64,000 bases of DNA, taken from the NCBI RefSeq assembly GCF_963667135.1, contig NZ_OY762974.1:3224001-3288000 (forward strand), in the 5' to 3' direction. Positions 1 through 9,563 of the stretch are shown here, piece after piece (within the stretch, counting starts at the first letter, position 1; every line of letters starts with the position of its first letter). The position numbers were made by a program, and so were the translations under genes. Below the pieces are notes generated by a model that saw only the letters and a list, made by a program, of their open reading frames with translations, was not told the DNA's origin and did no database searches. Source of the DNA: an uncultured Macellibacteroides sp. (lineage in GTDB: Bacteria; Bacteroidota; Bacteroidia; Bacteroidales; Tannerellaceae).

Positions 1-638
1 ATGTTAAAAATCAGACAGCCGAAGGGGTAGAAGTTGTTTGTTCGTTCAAGATCGCTTACCTGGATGTAGATTATACCATTGATTACTTTGTGCGCAACGA
101 TGGATCTGTAGAACTAACCAGCAGCATGGATATGGGTAACAAAGAACTTCCTGAATTACCCCGTTTTGGTATGAAGATGGAGATGGACGAGTCGTTCGAT
201 CAGGTTTCATGGTACGGTCGCGGACCTCTTGAAAATTACTGGGACCGTAAACGTTCTTCGTTTGTAGGTCGTTACGATGCAAAAGTAAAAGATCTTGGTT
301 TTGATTACATTCGTCCACAGGAAAACGGTAACCGTGCAGATGTTCGCCAGGTAACTTTCGTTAATCCCGAAGGACTTGGTGTTCAAATTCAGGGATTGGC
401 GCAGCCTGTTAACTTTACAGCTCGTCATAATTATGATGCTGACTACGATCCGGGCATGACTAAAAAACAACAACATATTGCCGATATCGATCATCGTAAC
501 CTTGTTGCCGTGAATATTGATTTACAGCAACGCGGTCTGGGTGGAGATACAAGCTGGGGTACTCATCCTATGGATCAATACCGCCTTACAGATAAGAAAT
601 ATAGCTACTCTTATCTGATCAGTCCATTTGTGAAGTAA
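1..638 (+). CDS. beta-galactosidase (GH2), C-terminal part
   Basis: Partial gene cut by the left window edge; the frame is open from base 3. It hydrolyses terminal beta-galactosides, in this phylum usually in the periplasm or at the surface. About 211 residues remain, matching the C-terminal beta-sandwich (small-chain, domain 5) of LacZ-type GH2 enzymes. The diagnostic motif is WYGRGPLENYWDRK at about bases 211-252, followed by the conserved run RPQENGNRADVR at about 310-345. The catalytic barrel lies outside the window, so substrate specificity cannot be judged. It ends just before a strong terminator and converges on the next gene. Confidence 0.9.
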   Translation, partial: VKNQTAEGVEVVCSFKIAYLDVDYTIDYFVRNDGSVELTSSMDMGNKELPELPRFGMKMEMDESFDQVSWYGRGPLENYWDRKRSSFVGRYDAKVKDLGFDYIRPQENGNRADVRQVTFVNPEGLGVQIQGLAQPVNFTARHNYDADYDPGMTKKQQHIADIDHRNLVAVNIDLQQRGLGGDTSWGTHPMDQYRLTDKKYSYSYLISPFVK

Positions 639-650
639 TCAGATTACATA

Positions 651-694
651 AAAGAAAGAGGGTGGATCATTTAAATGATTCACCCTCTTTCTTT
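651..694. terminator. bidirectional rho-independent terminator
   Basis: Arms 651-664 (AAAGAAAGAGGGTG) and 681-694 (CACCCTCTTTCTTT) are perfect complements, and inner bases extend the stem through GATCATTT/AAATGATT. A- and T-tracts flank it on both sides. It sits between the convergent beta-galactosidase and acetyltransferase genes and can serve both. Confidence 0.85.
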
Positions 695-711
695 ATTTGG
701 AAGGACGTGTT

Positions 712-1740
712 TTAATCAAACATCAAACTCATATACGGATGTTCCGGAAGTAATAAAAATTGGGCAAGCTGGGCAATATTCATTACCAGGCAAGACGGGG
801 CTGTAAGAAAATTATCGCTTTTGATACACAGCCCGTTTTCGACACGATATCCCCCATTATTTACCGGAAGCAACGGATCGGTAAGGTTTATATGCAGATT
901 CTTTTCCGGATATCTGGCAGACCAGGCAGACAATATTTCGTTTGCATCAATAATACGTGCCATGCCTAAGGGAGTCCCTTTGTCCGAAGTTGCCGGAGTA
1001 CGGTAAATTCCTTTTTGTACATTATAATGAACAGCAGCAGTCTGAAGTAAAGCTTTTTTTACCTTTTCGTTTGCATAAATAAATTCTTTAGCCAAAAAGC
1101 TCTCATCTCCCTTATTAACAGTAAAAATTATACCCGCAGGAATATCATCTTCCTCAAAAGCAACCCATATTTTCCCATCAGAAAGCGAATAATCGCAAAC
1201 TATAGTCCGGAAATTATCCAAAGGATGCAGTACACAACTTTTCCTTGTATGCAATTGCTGGTCTAAATACTTTTGGCAAAGCTCTATATCCAGCTTTTCA
1301 AAAGGATGAATTCTTATCGCCAGATAATTGTCTCTGATATCCTTCAATTCATAACTTTCCTGCACGTAATTGAAAACTGTGGCATATCCGCTTTTCTCAT
1401 AGAATCCAAAAAGCCATGGGTCGGCAGGAATAAGAGTTGATAAAGGAATATTTTGCCGGCTCATTTCCTTAAATGAATCGACAAGGAGCTGTTGCATCAG
1501 ACCACGTCCCTGCGCCTCGGGAAGTGTTCCAGCACCCGAAATATACGATGAAGCAATCTCCTTGCCCCAAATGTAAAAAGGATAAGGGAGCATGTACAAA
1601 GCGGAAACGATACGCCCGTCTTCTACAATAACGCGGGTATTTTCTTTCCGTACCACTTCATTGAAATAAAGAGATATGAATGCTTCCGTATCACCGAAAA
1701 GCAATCTCCACATGGCTTTGAGTTGTTGTATGTCGGTCAC
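712..1740 (-). CDS. GNAT family N-acetyltransferase with C-terminal SCP2-like region
   Basis: 342 residues. The N-terminal half is a GNAT domain: the acetyl-CoA loop reads QGRGLMQQLL at residues 77-86 after the strand ISGAGTLPEA, and FGFYEKSGY follows as the typical late GNAT motif. The C-terminal half, ending near LCIKSDNFLTAPSCLVMNIA, resembles the sterol-carrier-like domain of Eis-type (Acetyltransf_9) proteins. The acceptor is unknown. It starts 5 nt after the upstream DUF2156 gene, so the two are almost certainly co-transcribed. Family placement is from motif recognition; no substrate can be named. Confidence 0.8.
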   Translation of the reverse strand: MTDIQQLKAMWRLLFGDTEAFISLYFNEVVRKENTRVIVEDGRIVSALYMLPYPFYIWGKEIASSYISGAGTLPEAQGRGLMQQLLVDSFKEMSRQNIPLSTLIPADPWLFGFYEKSGYATVFNYVQESYELKDIRDNYLAIRIHPFEKLDIELCQKYLDQQLHTRKSCVLHPLDNFRTIVCDYSLSDGKIWVAFEEDDIPAGIIFTVNKGDESFLAKEFIYANEKVKKALLQTAAVHYNVQKGIYRTPATSDKGTPLGMARIIDANEILSAWSARYPEKNLHINLTDPLLPVNNGGYRVENGLCIKSDNFLTAPSCLVMNIAQLAQFLLLPEHPYMSLMFD

Positions 1741-1745
1741 TTTAT

Positions 1746-2654
1746 TTAGCTCTGAGGTTTTTTTACAACTACATTCTTTTCAAGTAAAATAACAGGATTA
1801 TACGAAAGCTTTGCCTGTCTTAATCCGGGTAATCCCAAATCTTCTTCCCTGTTCACATACAGGTATTGCTCTGGAATACGCGATGCAAACTCTTGGTTTA
1901 TTATTGTGAAAGCACCCTGAAAGTTAACATCAGCCTTTTCTACATGTACACCAAACGTGTTATGATTAATAGGCGAACCAAATGTGAAAGCCACTATTTC
2001 GGTACCTACCCGTATGGCCCCTCCAGTTAATCCAAGAGCTTCAAAGTTTTGCAAGGCAAAAGTCAGCGAACGTCTCTCGTAGGTAAGATCATCACCCTCA
2101 GATTCCGGATCGTTGGCTTTAAACCATTTATGCTCCAGTCTTAGGCAATGAGGGACCAACTCCGGAGTAATGGGTAAGTATTCGTAAGGATATTGTTTCT
2201 TGAAGTTATTAATGTGATTGCGTTTGGACTGATATTTTTTACCTTTTAAAGTTGCCAAGTCTTCCCTCATATAAATGTAATCGAAATAATCCCTGTTAGG
2301 AATATAAACGAGCGCATCCGGGAATGCTGCATTCAGTTTTTCTTTGGCAGCCGGAGTAATACCCAGCATTAGGAGAGGATGACCATTGGCAAGCGAATCT
2401 TCTTCCAACAATTCCACGGCCTGTTTCAGATCCCCTTTACCAATAGGACACATATAAGCAATGCGGGTTCCATCTTCAATCCAGAAGCGAATCAGCAGCG
2501 AATCATCAACTACAGCATATTCGCTCTTGTAAAGAAAACTCCAGCTACACATATTAGAAAATGAAAAATCGCAATTCCGGTAATCGCCGGGAATGGTAAA
2601 TGACTTTATAATGTCCCTGTCTTCGAGGGTAATTGGCTTAAACTGTATTTGCAT
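1746..2654 (-). CDS. DUF2156 (phosphatidylglycerol lysyltransferase C-terminal-like) protein
   Basis: 302 residues from the ATG at 2654. A TTG seven codons upstream (2675) is open but less likely, because MQIQFKPITLEDRDII is a natural N-terminus for this family. The protein resembles the soluble two-GNAT-fold domain of MprF-like aminoacyltransferases (DUF2156). Recognisable segments are CDFSFSNMCSWSF near the N-terminus, KKYQSKRNHINNFKK in the middle and YLYVNREEDLGLPGLRQAK near the end. It lacks the membrane flippase of true MprF, so lipid lysylation is unproven. First gene of a two-gene operon with the GNAT gene downstream. Confidence 0.8.
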   Translation of the reverse strand: MQIQFKPITLEDRDIIKSFTIPGDYRNCDFSFSNMCSWSFLYKSEYAVVDDSLLIRFWIEDGTRIAYMCPIGKGDLKQAVELLEEDSLANGHPLLMLGITPAAKEKLNAAFPDALVYIPNRDYFDYIYMREDLATLKGKKYQSKRNHINNFKKQYPYEYLPITPELVPHCLRLEHKWFKANDPESEGDDLTYERRSLTFALQNFEALGLTGGAIRVGTEIVAFTFGSPINHNTFGVHVEKADVNFQGAFTIINQEFASRIPEQYLYVNREEDLGLPGLRQAKLSYNPVILLEKNVVVKKPQS

Positions 2655-2834
2655 GGTCTGTTTTTTTAATTGCAACTATAGAACTAATAACCTGCCAATA
2701 ATGTTTAGTGGAAATATAAATATATTGGCTAATAATTTTTCTTTACGTTCTGATAAAGAAAATCTATCAAACAAAAGAACGGATAGAATTGTTCTTAAAA
2801 GTATGAAAAAAGATTTAACTTAAAAAATAATTAT

Positions 2835-4289
2835 ATGAAATTAGCAGATGTTGGTCTGATTGGCTTGGCAGTAATGGGCGAAAACCTTGCTTTAAATATG
2901 GAAAGCAAAGGGTATACGGTAGCAGTTTACAATCGTAGCGCACCAGGTGAAGAAGGAATAGTCGATCGCTTTATCAATGGCCGGGGAAATAATAAAAAGT
3001 TTATAGGAACACATAATATCCAAGCGCTGGTTAATTCGATTGAGAAACCTCGTAAAATAATGATGATGGTGAAAGCCGGTTCGCCTGTTGATGAGCTTAT
3101 TGGTCAGCTTGTACCCTTCCTTTCGCCGGGCGATGTAATTATCGATGGAGGTAACTCCGACTTTAATGATACCGAACGCAGAGTGAAGGAAGTGGAACAA
3201 CAAGGTTTTTATTTTGTAGGTTCAGGAATTTCGGGAGGCGAAGAAGGTGCCTTGCACGGACCATCCATCATGCCTGGAGGTTCATCTGCTGCGTGGTCTT
3301 TGGTAAAAGACCTTCTGCAATCTATCGCAGCCAAGCTGGAAGATGGCACGCCGTGTTGTCAGTGGATAGGAAATGGTGGCGCAGGTCATTTTGTAAAGAT
3401 GGTTCACAATGGCATAGAATATGGCGACATGCAGTTGATAGCCGAAGCTTATTCTCTGCTTAAAGAAGGGAAGAATTCCGGTAACAGCGAACTTGCATCT
3501 GTATTTGATACTTGGAACAAGGGCGATCTTGATAGCTTCCTGATCGAAATCACAGCTAATATTTTACGCTTTAAAGAATCAGACAACAGCTATCTTGTAG
3601 ATAATATTCTGGACGTGGCCGGACAAAAAGGGACAGGTAAATGGAGTGCTATCGCAGCCATGGATCAGAACGATCCGCTTACGCTGGTAACCGAAGCGGT
3701 TTATGCCCGTATGCTTTCGGGGTTGAAGAGCGAACGACAAAAAGCATCCGAATTGTATCCCAATCATGGATCGGAAGTTGCTTCATTGCCTACAGACGAT
3801 GTAAGGGATGCGTTGTATGCTTCAAAAATCATATCTTATGCGCAAGGCTTTTCTTTGATACGTCGTGCTTCGGAACATTACAAATGGGATTTAAACTATG
3901 GTGCCATTGCGCAGATATGGCGAAAAGGTTGTATAATCCGATCGGCTTTCCTTGCAAAGATTACTGAAGCCTATCAGCATAACCCATTGCTCGAAAACCT
4001 GCTTTTCGATCCATTCTTTAAAGATAAAATTGAGAAAGCCCAGTCATCCTGGCGCAAGGTTGTAGCCGCAGGTATTTCTTCGGGAGTAGCTTTGCCATCC
4101 ATGAGTGCGGCTCTAAGTTATTTCGACGGATTACGTACCCTCCATTCGTCCGCCAATTTAATACAGGCTCAGCGCGATTACTTTGGTGCACATACCTACG
4201 AACGCACAGATAGCCCAAGAGGGGCCTTTTTCCATACCGACTGGACCGGAAAGGGTGGTAGCACCCATTCGGGTAATTATAACGTATAA
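2835..4289 (+). CDS. gnd: 6-phosphogluconate dehydrogenase, decarboxylating
   Basis: Converts 6-phosphogluconate to ribulose 5-phosphate and CO2 with NADPH production; cytosolic, third step of the oxidative pentose phosphate pathway. At 484 residues it matches the long family form. The Rossmann motif GLIGLAVMGENLALNM is at residues 7-22, the signature SGGEEGALHGPSIMPGG at about 133-149, and the catalytic KMVHNGIEYGD at 188-198. The C-terminal tail with RTDSPRGAFFHTDW contacts the partner subunit in this family. First gene of gnd-zwf-pgl, with 11 nt to zwf. Order by reaction is reversed (third step first). Confidence 0.97.
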   Translation: MKLADVGLIGLAVMGENLALNMESKGYTVAVYNRSAPGEEGIVDRFINGRGNNKKFIGTHNIQALVNSIEKPRKIMMMVKAGSPVDELIGQLVPFLSPGDVIIDGGNSDFNDTERRVKEVEQQGFYFVGSGISGGEEGALHGPSIMPGGSSAAWSLVKDLLQSIAAKLEDGTPCCQWIGNGGAGHFVKMVHNGIEYGDMQLIAEAYSLLKEGKNSGNSELASVFDTWNKGDLDSFLIEITANILRFKESDNSYLVDNILDVAGQKGTGKWSAIAAMDQNDPLTLVTEAVYARMLSGLKSERQKASELYPNHGSEVASLPTDDVRDALYASKIISYAQGFSLIRRASEHYKWDLNYGAIAQIWRKGCIIRSAFLAKITEAYQHNPLLENLLFDPFFKDKIEKAQSSWRKVVAAGISSGVALPSMSAALSYFDGLRTLHSSANLIQAQRDYFGAHTYERTDSPRGAFFHTDWTGKGGSTHSGNYNV

Positions 4290-4300
4290 GAGGTAAAAAT

Positions 4301-5791
4301 ATGAAAGAAAAAGTTGATAGCCAGTTGATCGTTATATTTGGAGCTTCGGGCGACCTGACAGGCCGCAAGCTTATTCCATCGTTATATGAATTGCATAAAA
4401 GGGATTTGCTGCCCGAGCGTCTTTGCGTGATGGGAGCAGCCCGTACGGAATATACAGACGAACAATTCAGGGAAATACAGCGGGTAAACGTTGAGCATTC
4501 ACAAAAAGGAAAAGAATTAAAACCAGGAGACATCGATGCCTTTCTGGAACACATCAGCTATGTAAGCTTTGATTCAGCTAATAGTGCCGAATATTACAAA
4601 CTGAAAGATAAAATCAGGGAGATGCAGACAAAATTAAATCTTCCCGACAAGGTGATTTATTATTTGGCCACTCCACCGCTCATGTACGGACTGATTCCTC
4701 AGTATCTGCAGGAAAACGAAATGACCGAATCGACTGTAACCGATGGTTGGCGCAGAATTGTCATCGAAAAGCCCTTTGGAACAAGTCTCGATTCGGCAAA
4801 GGCGCTTAATAAAAAGCTGATGAACATTTTCGACGAGAAAGAGATTTATCGTATCGATCATTATCTTGGAAAGGAAACAGTGCAGAATATTCTGGTGCTT
4901 CGTTTTTCAAATGGCATATTCGAACCTCTGTGGAACCGTAATTATGTGGACTCTGTTGAGATTAGTGTGTCGGAAACTCTGGGAGTAGAAAACAGGGGAA
5001 AGTACTATGAAGGTGCCGGTGCCGCGCGCGACATGATTCAGAATCACCTGATGCAGCTTATGGGTTTCATTGCCATGGAATCGCCGGCTGTATTTGAAGC
5101 AGAACCTCTGCGTGATGAGATTGTAAAAGTGTTCAGATCCATACGCCCCTACAAAGCAGAAGATATAGATCTCAATGTGGTAAGAGGTCAGTACGATGGA
5201 TATCTTCAGGAACCACAGGTGGCTCCCGATTCGATTACTGAGACCTTTGCTTCAATGAGGTTATTTATAGATAACTGGAGGTGGGGAGGTGTTCCTTTCT
5301 ATCTTACCACCGGAAAGAAATTGCAGGAGAAGAAGTCGGAAATCATTATTAATTTCAAAACTACTCCCAATCAATTATTCAGTGGTCAGTGTACAGGAAC
5401 ATCTTGCAACAGGCTAACCATAAGCATTCAGCCCAATGAAGGAATCTCGCTCCAATTCGGACTCAAAATACCGGGTGCGGGATTTGAAGTAAAACAGGTA
5501 AGCATGGATTTTAAATACGAATCATTATCGAAAGTCTATCTTCCCGATGCCTATGAACGTTTGTTACTGGATGCCATGCTTGGCGACTCAACCCTGTATT
5601 CACGAAGTGATGCTTTAGAGGCCAGCTGGAGGTTTATCGATCCTATACTGGAGCATTGGAAGAACCTGGGGCGTAAACACCTGTTTAGCTATACTCCTGG
5701 AAGCATAGGGCCAAAAGAGAGTGTACCCCTTAAAATTCATCCGCGCCCTTGTATATGTTACAGTAAAAAAATGTTGAACGATGGAGATTAA
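4301..5791 (+). CDS. zwf: glucose-6-phosphate 1-dehydrogenase
   Basis: Oxidises glucose 6-phosphate to 6-phosphogluconolactone with NAD(P)+; first step of the oxidative pentose phosphate pathway. 496 residues, normal length. The coenzyme-binding motif GASGDLTGRK is at residues 14-23 and the active-site motif RIDHYLGKE at about 184-192. FGTSLDSA after EKP is the usual substrate-contact region. Its last 11 nt overlap the start of pgl, implying translational coupling. The coenzyme preference cannot be decided by eye. Confidence 0.97.
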   Translation: MKEKVDSQLIVIFGASGDLTGRKLIPSLYELHKRDLLPERLCVMGAARTEYTDEQFREIQRVNVEHSQKGKELKPGDIDAFLEHISYVSFDSANSAEYYKLKDKIREMQTKLNLPDKVIYYLATPPLMYGLIPQYLQENEMTESTVTDGWRRIVIEKPFGTSLDSAKALNKKLMNIFDEKEIYRIDHYLGKETVQNILVLRFSNGIFEPLWNRNYVDSVEISVSETLGVENRGKYYEGAGAARDMIQNHLMQLMGFIAMESPAVFEAEPLRDEIVKVFRSIRPYKAEDIDLNVVRGQYDGYLQEPQVAPDSITETFASMRLFIDNWRWGGVPFYLTTGKKLQEKKSEIIINFKTTPNQLFSGQCTGTSCNRLTISIQPNEGISLQFGLKIPGAGFEVKQVSMDFKYESLSKVYLPDAYERLLLDAMLGDSTLYSRSDALEASWRFIDPILEHWKNLGRKHLFSYTPGSIGPKESVPLKIHPRPCICYSKKMLNDGD

Positions 5792-6482
5792 ACGATATAA
5801 ATCAGGCAACGAAGCGCTCGTTGCATTAACGGAAACACTTATTGGGTTGATAAATGCAAAAGGAACAGAGCTGTTTCATTTGGCCATTTCCGGAGGCGAC
5901 ACCCCAAAGAATCTCTTTCGTCTTTGGGTGGATCAGTACAAGGAGAAAATTGATTGGCAAAGGCTGCGTTTTTATTGGGTAGACGAAAGATGTGTACCTC
6001 CCGAAGATCCCGAAAGTAACTACGGACAGGCTAAGCAACTGCTATTTGATCCGCTCAATATTCCCCCGGCACATGTTAATAGGATGCGGGGAGAGGCAGA
6101 CCCAGAAGAAGAAGCCAAACGATATGCAACCATGCTGCATGAACAAGTACCAGAGGTAAATGGATTGCCCCGTTTCGACTGCATTATGCTGGGTGTAGGA
6201 GGCGATATGCATACCGCATCCATTTTTCCGGGTAACCTTACCCTGCTTACAGTAAAAGAGGCAGTAACTACCGCCACGCATCCGGTTTCCGGACAGCGTA
6301 GGGTAACGCTTACGGGGTCTGTTTTATTGAACGATGTGCCTTTGCTTGTTCCGGTTATCGGACCAACCAAAGCACCCGTGGTAAATGCATTGGCGAAGGG
6401 GCTGGATGAGAACAATCCAACACCGTCGGCTTACGTCGTAAGCAAAGCAACATCTGCAACCGTGATTACAGATGTTCAATAA
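5781..6482 (+). CDS. pgl: 6-phosphogluconolactonase
   Basis: Hydrolyses 6-phosphogluconolactone to 6-phosphogluconate, the step between Zwf and Gnd. 233 residues, typical for the Pgl/SOL family (NagB-like fold). Supporting motifs are ISGGDTPKNLF near residue 33, VDERCVPPEDPESNYG near 73-88, and LGVGGDMHTASIFPG around 137-151. The start lies inside the end of zwf. It completes the operon, so all three oxidative-branch enzymes are encoded together. Confidence 0.95.
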   Translation: MEIKRYKSGNEALVALTETLIGLINAKGTELFHLAISGGDTPKNLFRLWVDQYKEKIDWQRLRFYWVDERCVPPEDPESNYGQAKQLLFDPLNIPPAHVNRMRGEADPEEEAKRYATMLHEQVPEVNGLPRFDCIMLGVGGDMHTASIFPGNLTLLTVKEAVTTATHPVSGQRRVTLTGSVLLNDVPLLVPVIGPTKAPVVNALAKGLDENNPTPSAYVVSKATSATVITDVQ

Positions 6483-6509
6483 ATAAATTGATTAGTTGAC
6501 TGCGAATAG

Positions 6510-7301
6510 TTAGCTGGCAGATCTCACAGCGATGCTTCCACCAGACGTTTTTGTACAAACAATACGTTTCGGCTGGAGGCATTGGTTTTTTAGATTGAAA
6601 ATGATATTGGGATTGAAATGTTGTCCGTTTATCCTTGTTTCAAAATGCAAATGGGCTGTGCTGGCTCTTCCGGTGCGACCGGTAAGACCAATTGGCTGAC
6701 CAGCCTTTACAATATCATTGGGCTTTACGAAGTTCTTTGAATTGTGACTGTAAATTGTTTCAATTCCGTTATAATGACGAACCACAATCACATTGCCGTA
6801 ACCAGCATAGGGCTTTGCCATTCTTACCACACCGTCGAATGCCGAAACAATGGTATCGTTGGGGCAAGTCTTAAGGTCCACACCTGTATGTCCGCGCCGT
6901 TTGCCACCGTAAGGGGATATTACTTTCGCATCAGCCAAAGGAAAGGCAAAATCCTCTTCTTCGATAAGATTCAGATTAATTGTTAATTTATTGCTATTCT
7001 GAAACAGCTTTGAATCTCTCACAACTATATCCTTTGTTTCCCTCGATGAAAATGTTTGAGTAATTTCCACTTTGGGACTTACCATATCCTCAAGTTTTTT
7101 CTCAGGCATACAGAAGCTGAAATCTTTCGCGGGGAGGGGTATGTTTTGTGCCGGCAAAACCACCTTTGGAACGTATTCCGAAAGCGTATTTTCCGTCTTG
7201 TTAATCTTCGAAAACTGAGCCGAACATGCATTGAAAAGCAATAGCGCGGTAAAAGAGATTATACAAAGTTGATGTGTTTTTCTGTGTTTGTTTTTTATCA
7301 T
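6510..7301 (-). CDS. M23 family metallopeptidase, lipoprotein
   Basis: 263 residues from the ATG at 7301; an in-frame ATG at 7313 adds four residues. An N-terminal hydrophobic segment ends in LLFNAC, a lipobox, so the mature protein is probably anchored by lipid in the envelope. The C-terminal half is an M23 (LytM/NlpD) domain: RRGHTGVDLKT gives the His and Asp zinc ligands, and HLHFETRING supplies the HxH motif. It should cut peptidoglycan cross-links or act as an amidase activator. The domain carries its metal ligands, so an active enzyme is likely. Convergent with pgl, divergent from the next gene. Confidence 0.88.
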   Translation of the reverse strand: MIKNKHRKTHQLCIISFTALLLFNACSAQFSKINKTENTLSEYVPKVVLPAQNIPLPAKDFSFCMPEKKLEDMVSPKVEITQTFSSRETKDIVVRDSKLFQNSNKLTINLNLIEEEDFAFPLADAKVISPYGGKRRGHTGVDLKTCPNDTIVSAFDGVVRMAKPYAGYGNVIVVRHYNGIETIYSHNSKNFVKPNDIVKAGQPIGLTGRTGRASTAHLHFETRINGQHFNPNIIFNLKNQCLQPKRIVCTKTSGGSIAVRSAS

Positions 7302-7453
7302 AATTACAAACATAAGAATAAAAATCCACTTAAGCTAACACTTTCTTTCTTCTTTGCTTTTGTTTTCATTTTTTTACAGTTCGCAAATGAATTCAAGTAC
7401 ATATTAATGTTTACTTTTGTTCTCAATTTAAAAACGTATACTCCTTGGTATTT

Positions 7454-7954
7454 ATGAAAGCAATCGAACTTGCAGAGATGAGAGAAGGTGATTTGAATTT
7501 TGTAAAAGAAATTTATGATCATTACATTTTACATTCAACGGCTGTTTTTTACATCCATCCGTTAACCCTTGATGAGTTGCGCTCGAATATTCAAATAGGA
7601 GATAACCGCTACAAGGCTTTTACTATTCATTATGGCGGAGAGATGTGTGGTTTTTGCTATATATCCAAATTCAAACCGAAGGAAGCATTCGATGTAACCG
7701 TAGAAATAACGGTCTACCTAAAGCCCGAATTTGGCGGCAAAGGAATAGGATATGCAGCCATGCAACTATTCGAACCCGAAATCTGGCGTGCCGGATTCCA
7801 TAATATCGTAGCCCTGATAACAGGCGAGAATACCGCCAGTATTCGTCTGTTCGAGAAGTGTGGGTATGCCAAATGTGCTCAAATCGAACAGGTTGCCAAA
7901 AAGTTTGACCGGTTGCTGGATTTGCTTATTTACCAAAAACTGAGAGAGGCATAA
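7454..7954 (+). CDS. GNAT family N-acetyltransferase (phosphinothricin acetyltransferase-like)
   Basis: 166 residues from the ATG at 7454; a TTG three codons upstream also lies in frame. The acetyl-CoA loop is FGGKGIGYAAMQ, preceded by the strand VEITVYLKPEF and followed by ENTASIRLFEKCGY. That layout matches the Pat/MnaT subgroup, which acetylates small amines or methionine-sulfone-type compounds. The substrate is not predictable. It stands alone, divergent from the M23 lipoprotein and upstream of uxaC. Confidence 0.82.
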   Translation: MKAIELAEMREGDLNFVKEIYDHYILHSTAVFYIHPLTLDELRSNIQIGDNRYKAFTIHYGGEMCGFCYISKFKPKEAFDVTVEITVYLKPEFGGKGIGYAAMQLFEPEIWRAGFHNIVALITGENTASIRLFEKCGYAKCAQIEQVAKKFDRLLDLLIYQKLREA

Positions 7955-8060
7955 TCCTATTCATGCTAATATTTATTAGTATTTTGATGGAGTAAGTTAA
8001 TTCTCTTTCATAAATAAGACCTTACTTTGTTGAAGTATCGTTCCTTAAATAAGAAATAAC

Positions 8061-9470
8061 ATGAACACATTTTTAAATGCGGATTTTTTACTTCAAACAG
8101 AAACCGCAAAAGAACTTTATCATAATCATGCGTCGAAAATGCCGGTTATCGATTTTCACTGCCATATAAACCCCCGGCAAGTTGCCGAAAACTATGGTTT
8201 TGCCGATCTTACCGAAATTTGGCTGGGTGGCGACCATTACAAGTGGCGTGCTATGCGTGCGAATGGCGTTAACGAAGACTATATCACCGGGAATAAACCT
8301 TCTTACGAGAAATTCATGAAGTGGGCGGAAACTATGCCATATACCCTTCGCAATCCATTGTATCACTGGACACACCTTGAGTTGAGCCGCGTCTTTGGCG
8401 TAGACAAAGTGTTAAATCCTGTCACCGCCCGTGAGATATACGACGAGTGTACCGAGAAGCTTCAGACACCGGAATACAGAGCCCAGGGGATTATGAAGAA
8501 AATGAACGTGGAAGTGATTTGTACAACAGACGATCCCGCAGATTCACTCCGGTATCACAAGCAACACAAAGAAAACATGACCGCTTCAAAGATGCTTCCT
8601 ACCTGGCGTCCGGATAAGGCAATGGCAATTGATAACCCAGCCGATTACAACGCGTACCTTGCAAAACTGGAGGAGGCTGCAAATATATCCATCAATTCGT
8701 ACGATGCGCTTATGCAGGCATTGCAGATTCGCCACGATTATTTTGAATCTCTGGGTTGTTGTGTGTCCGATCACGGAATGGAAACTTTCTATGCAGAAGC
8801 TTATACCGATGCCGAAATAAGAGCTATTTTCGACAAAGTAAGAGCCGGCAGGGAGGCGTGCGAAACCGAAATACTTAAATTCCGCTCGGCCATGTTGCAC
8901 GATTTTGCCGTAATGGATGCAAGAAGTGGATGGGTACAACAGTTTCATGTCGGAGCCAACCGCAACAATAACCCCAGGATGTTTGCCAAATTAGGAGCCG
9001 ATACTGGTTTCGACGCCATACACGACTCGGCAGTTGCCGGCGCGATGAACCGCTTTTTCGGGCGGCTTGATCTGGAAAGAGCGCTAACGAAGACTATTGT
9101 TTACAACCTTAATCCGCGCGACAACGAACTGATGGTTACCAACGCCTACAACTTCAATGACGGATCTGTTCCCGGCAAGATGCAATACGGGGCAGCCTGG
9201 TGGTTCCTCGACCAGAAAACGGGTATGGAAAATCAGCTCAATGCTTTATCGGCTCTCGGACTGCTTAGCCGTTTTGTAGGCATGCTTACCGATTCACGCA
9301 GCTTCCTGTCGTATCCGCGCCACGAATATTTCAGACGTATCCTGTGCAACGTGCTAGGAGGCGAAATAGAATCGGGCGAAATTCCTGTATCGGAACTGCC
9401 TTTTGTAGGAAAAATGGTGGAAGACATATCTTACAACAATGCCCGGTCCTATTTTAATTTTAAACTATAG
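8061..9470 (+). CDS. uxaC: glucuronate isomerase
   Basis: Isomerises D-glucuronate to D-fructuronate and galacturonate to tagaturonate, the first step of bacterial hexuronate catabolism. 469 residues, the usual length. VIDFHCHINPRQVAENY near residue 30 carries the HxH metal-type motif, and VICTTDDPADSLRYH, HVGANRNNNPRMF and NPRDNELMVTNAYNF are family hallmarks. No uxaB, uxuA, kdgK or kdgA lies nearby, so the remaining pathway genes must be elsewhere. Confidence 0.96.
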   Translation: MNTFLNADFLLQTETAKELYHNHASKMPVIDFHCHINPRQVAENYGFADLTEIWLGGDHYKWRAMRANGVNEDYITGNKPSYEKFMKWAETMPYTLRNPLYHWTHLELSRVFGVDKVLNPVTAREIYDECTEKLQTPEYRAQGIMKKMNVEVICTTDDPADSLRYHKQHKENMTASKMLPTWRPDKAMAIDNPADYNAYLAKLEEAANISINSYDALMQALQIRHDYFESLGCCVSDHGMETFYAEAYTDAEIRAIFDKVRAGREACETEILKFRSAMLHDFAVMDARSGWVQQFHVGANRNNNPRMFAKLGADTGFDAIHDSAVAGAMNRFFGRLDLERALTKTIVYNLNPRDNELMVTNAYNFNDGSVPGKMQYGAAWWFLDQKTGMENQLNALSALGLLSRFVGMLTDSRSFLSYPRHEYFRRILCNVLGGEIESGEIPVSELPFVGKMVEDISYNNARSYFNFKL

Positions 9471-9563
9471 CATAAATATTACCTATCAACGAGGCATACA
9501 AAGTACATAATGGAATGTTTGCTAATTCTTGCAGGGATAGCTTTTTTAAGGGGAGGACGAACT

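Noticed and set aside
4018-4554. 178-codon minus-strand frame across the gnd-zwf junction
   Set aside because: Antisense to two clear enzymes and without domain similarity.
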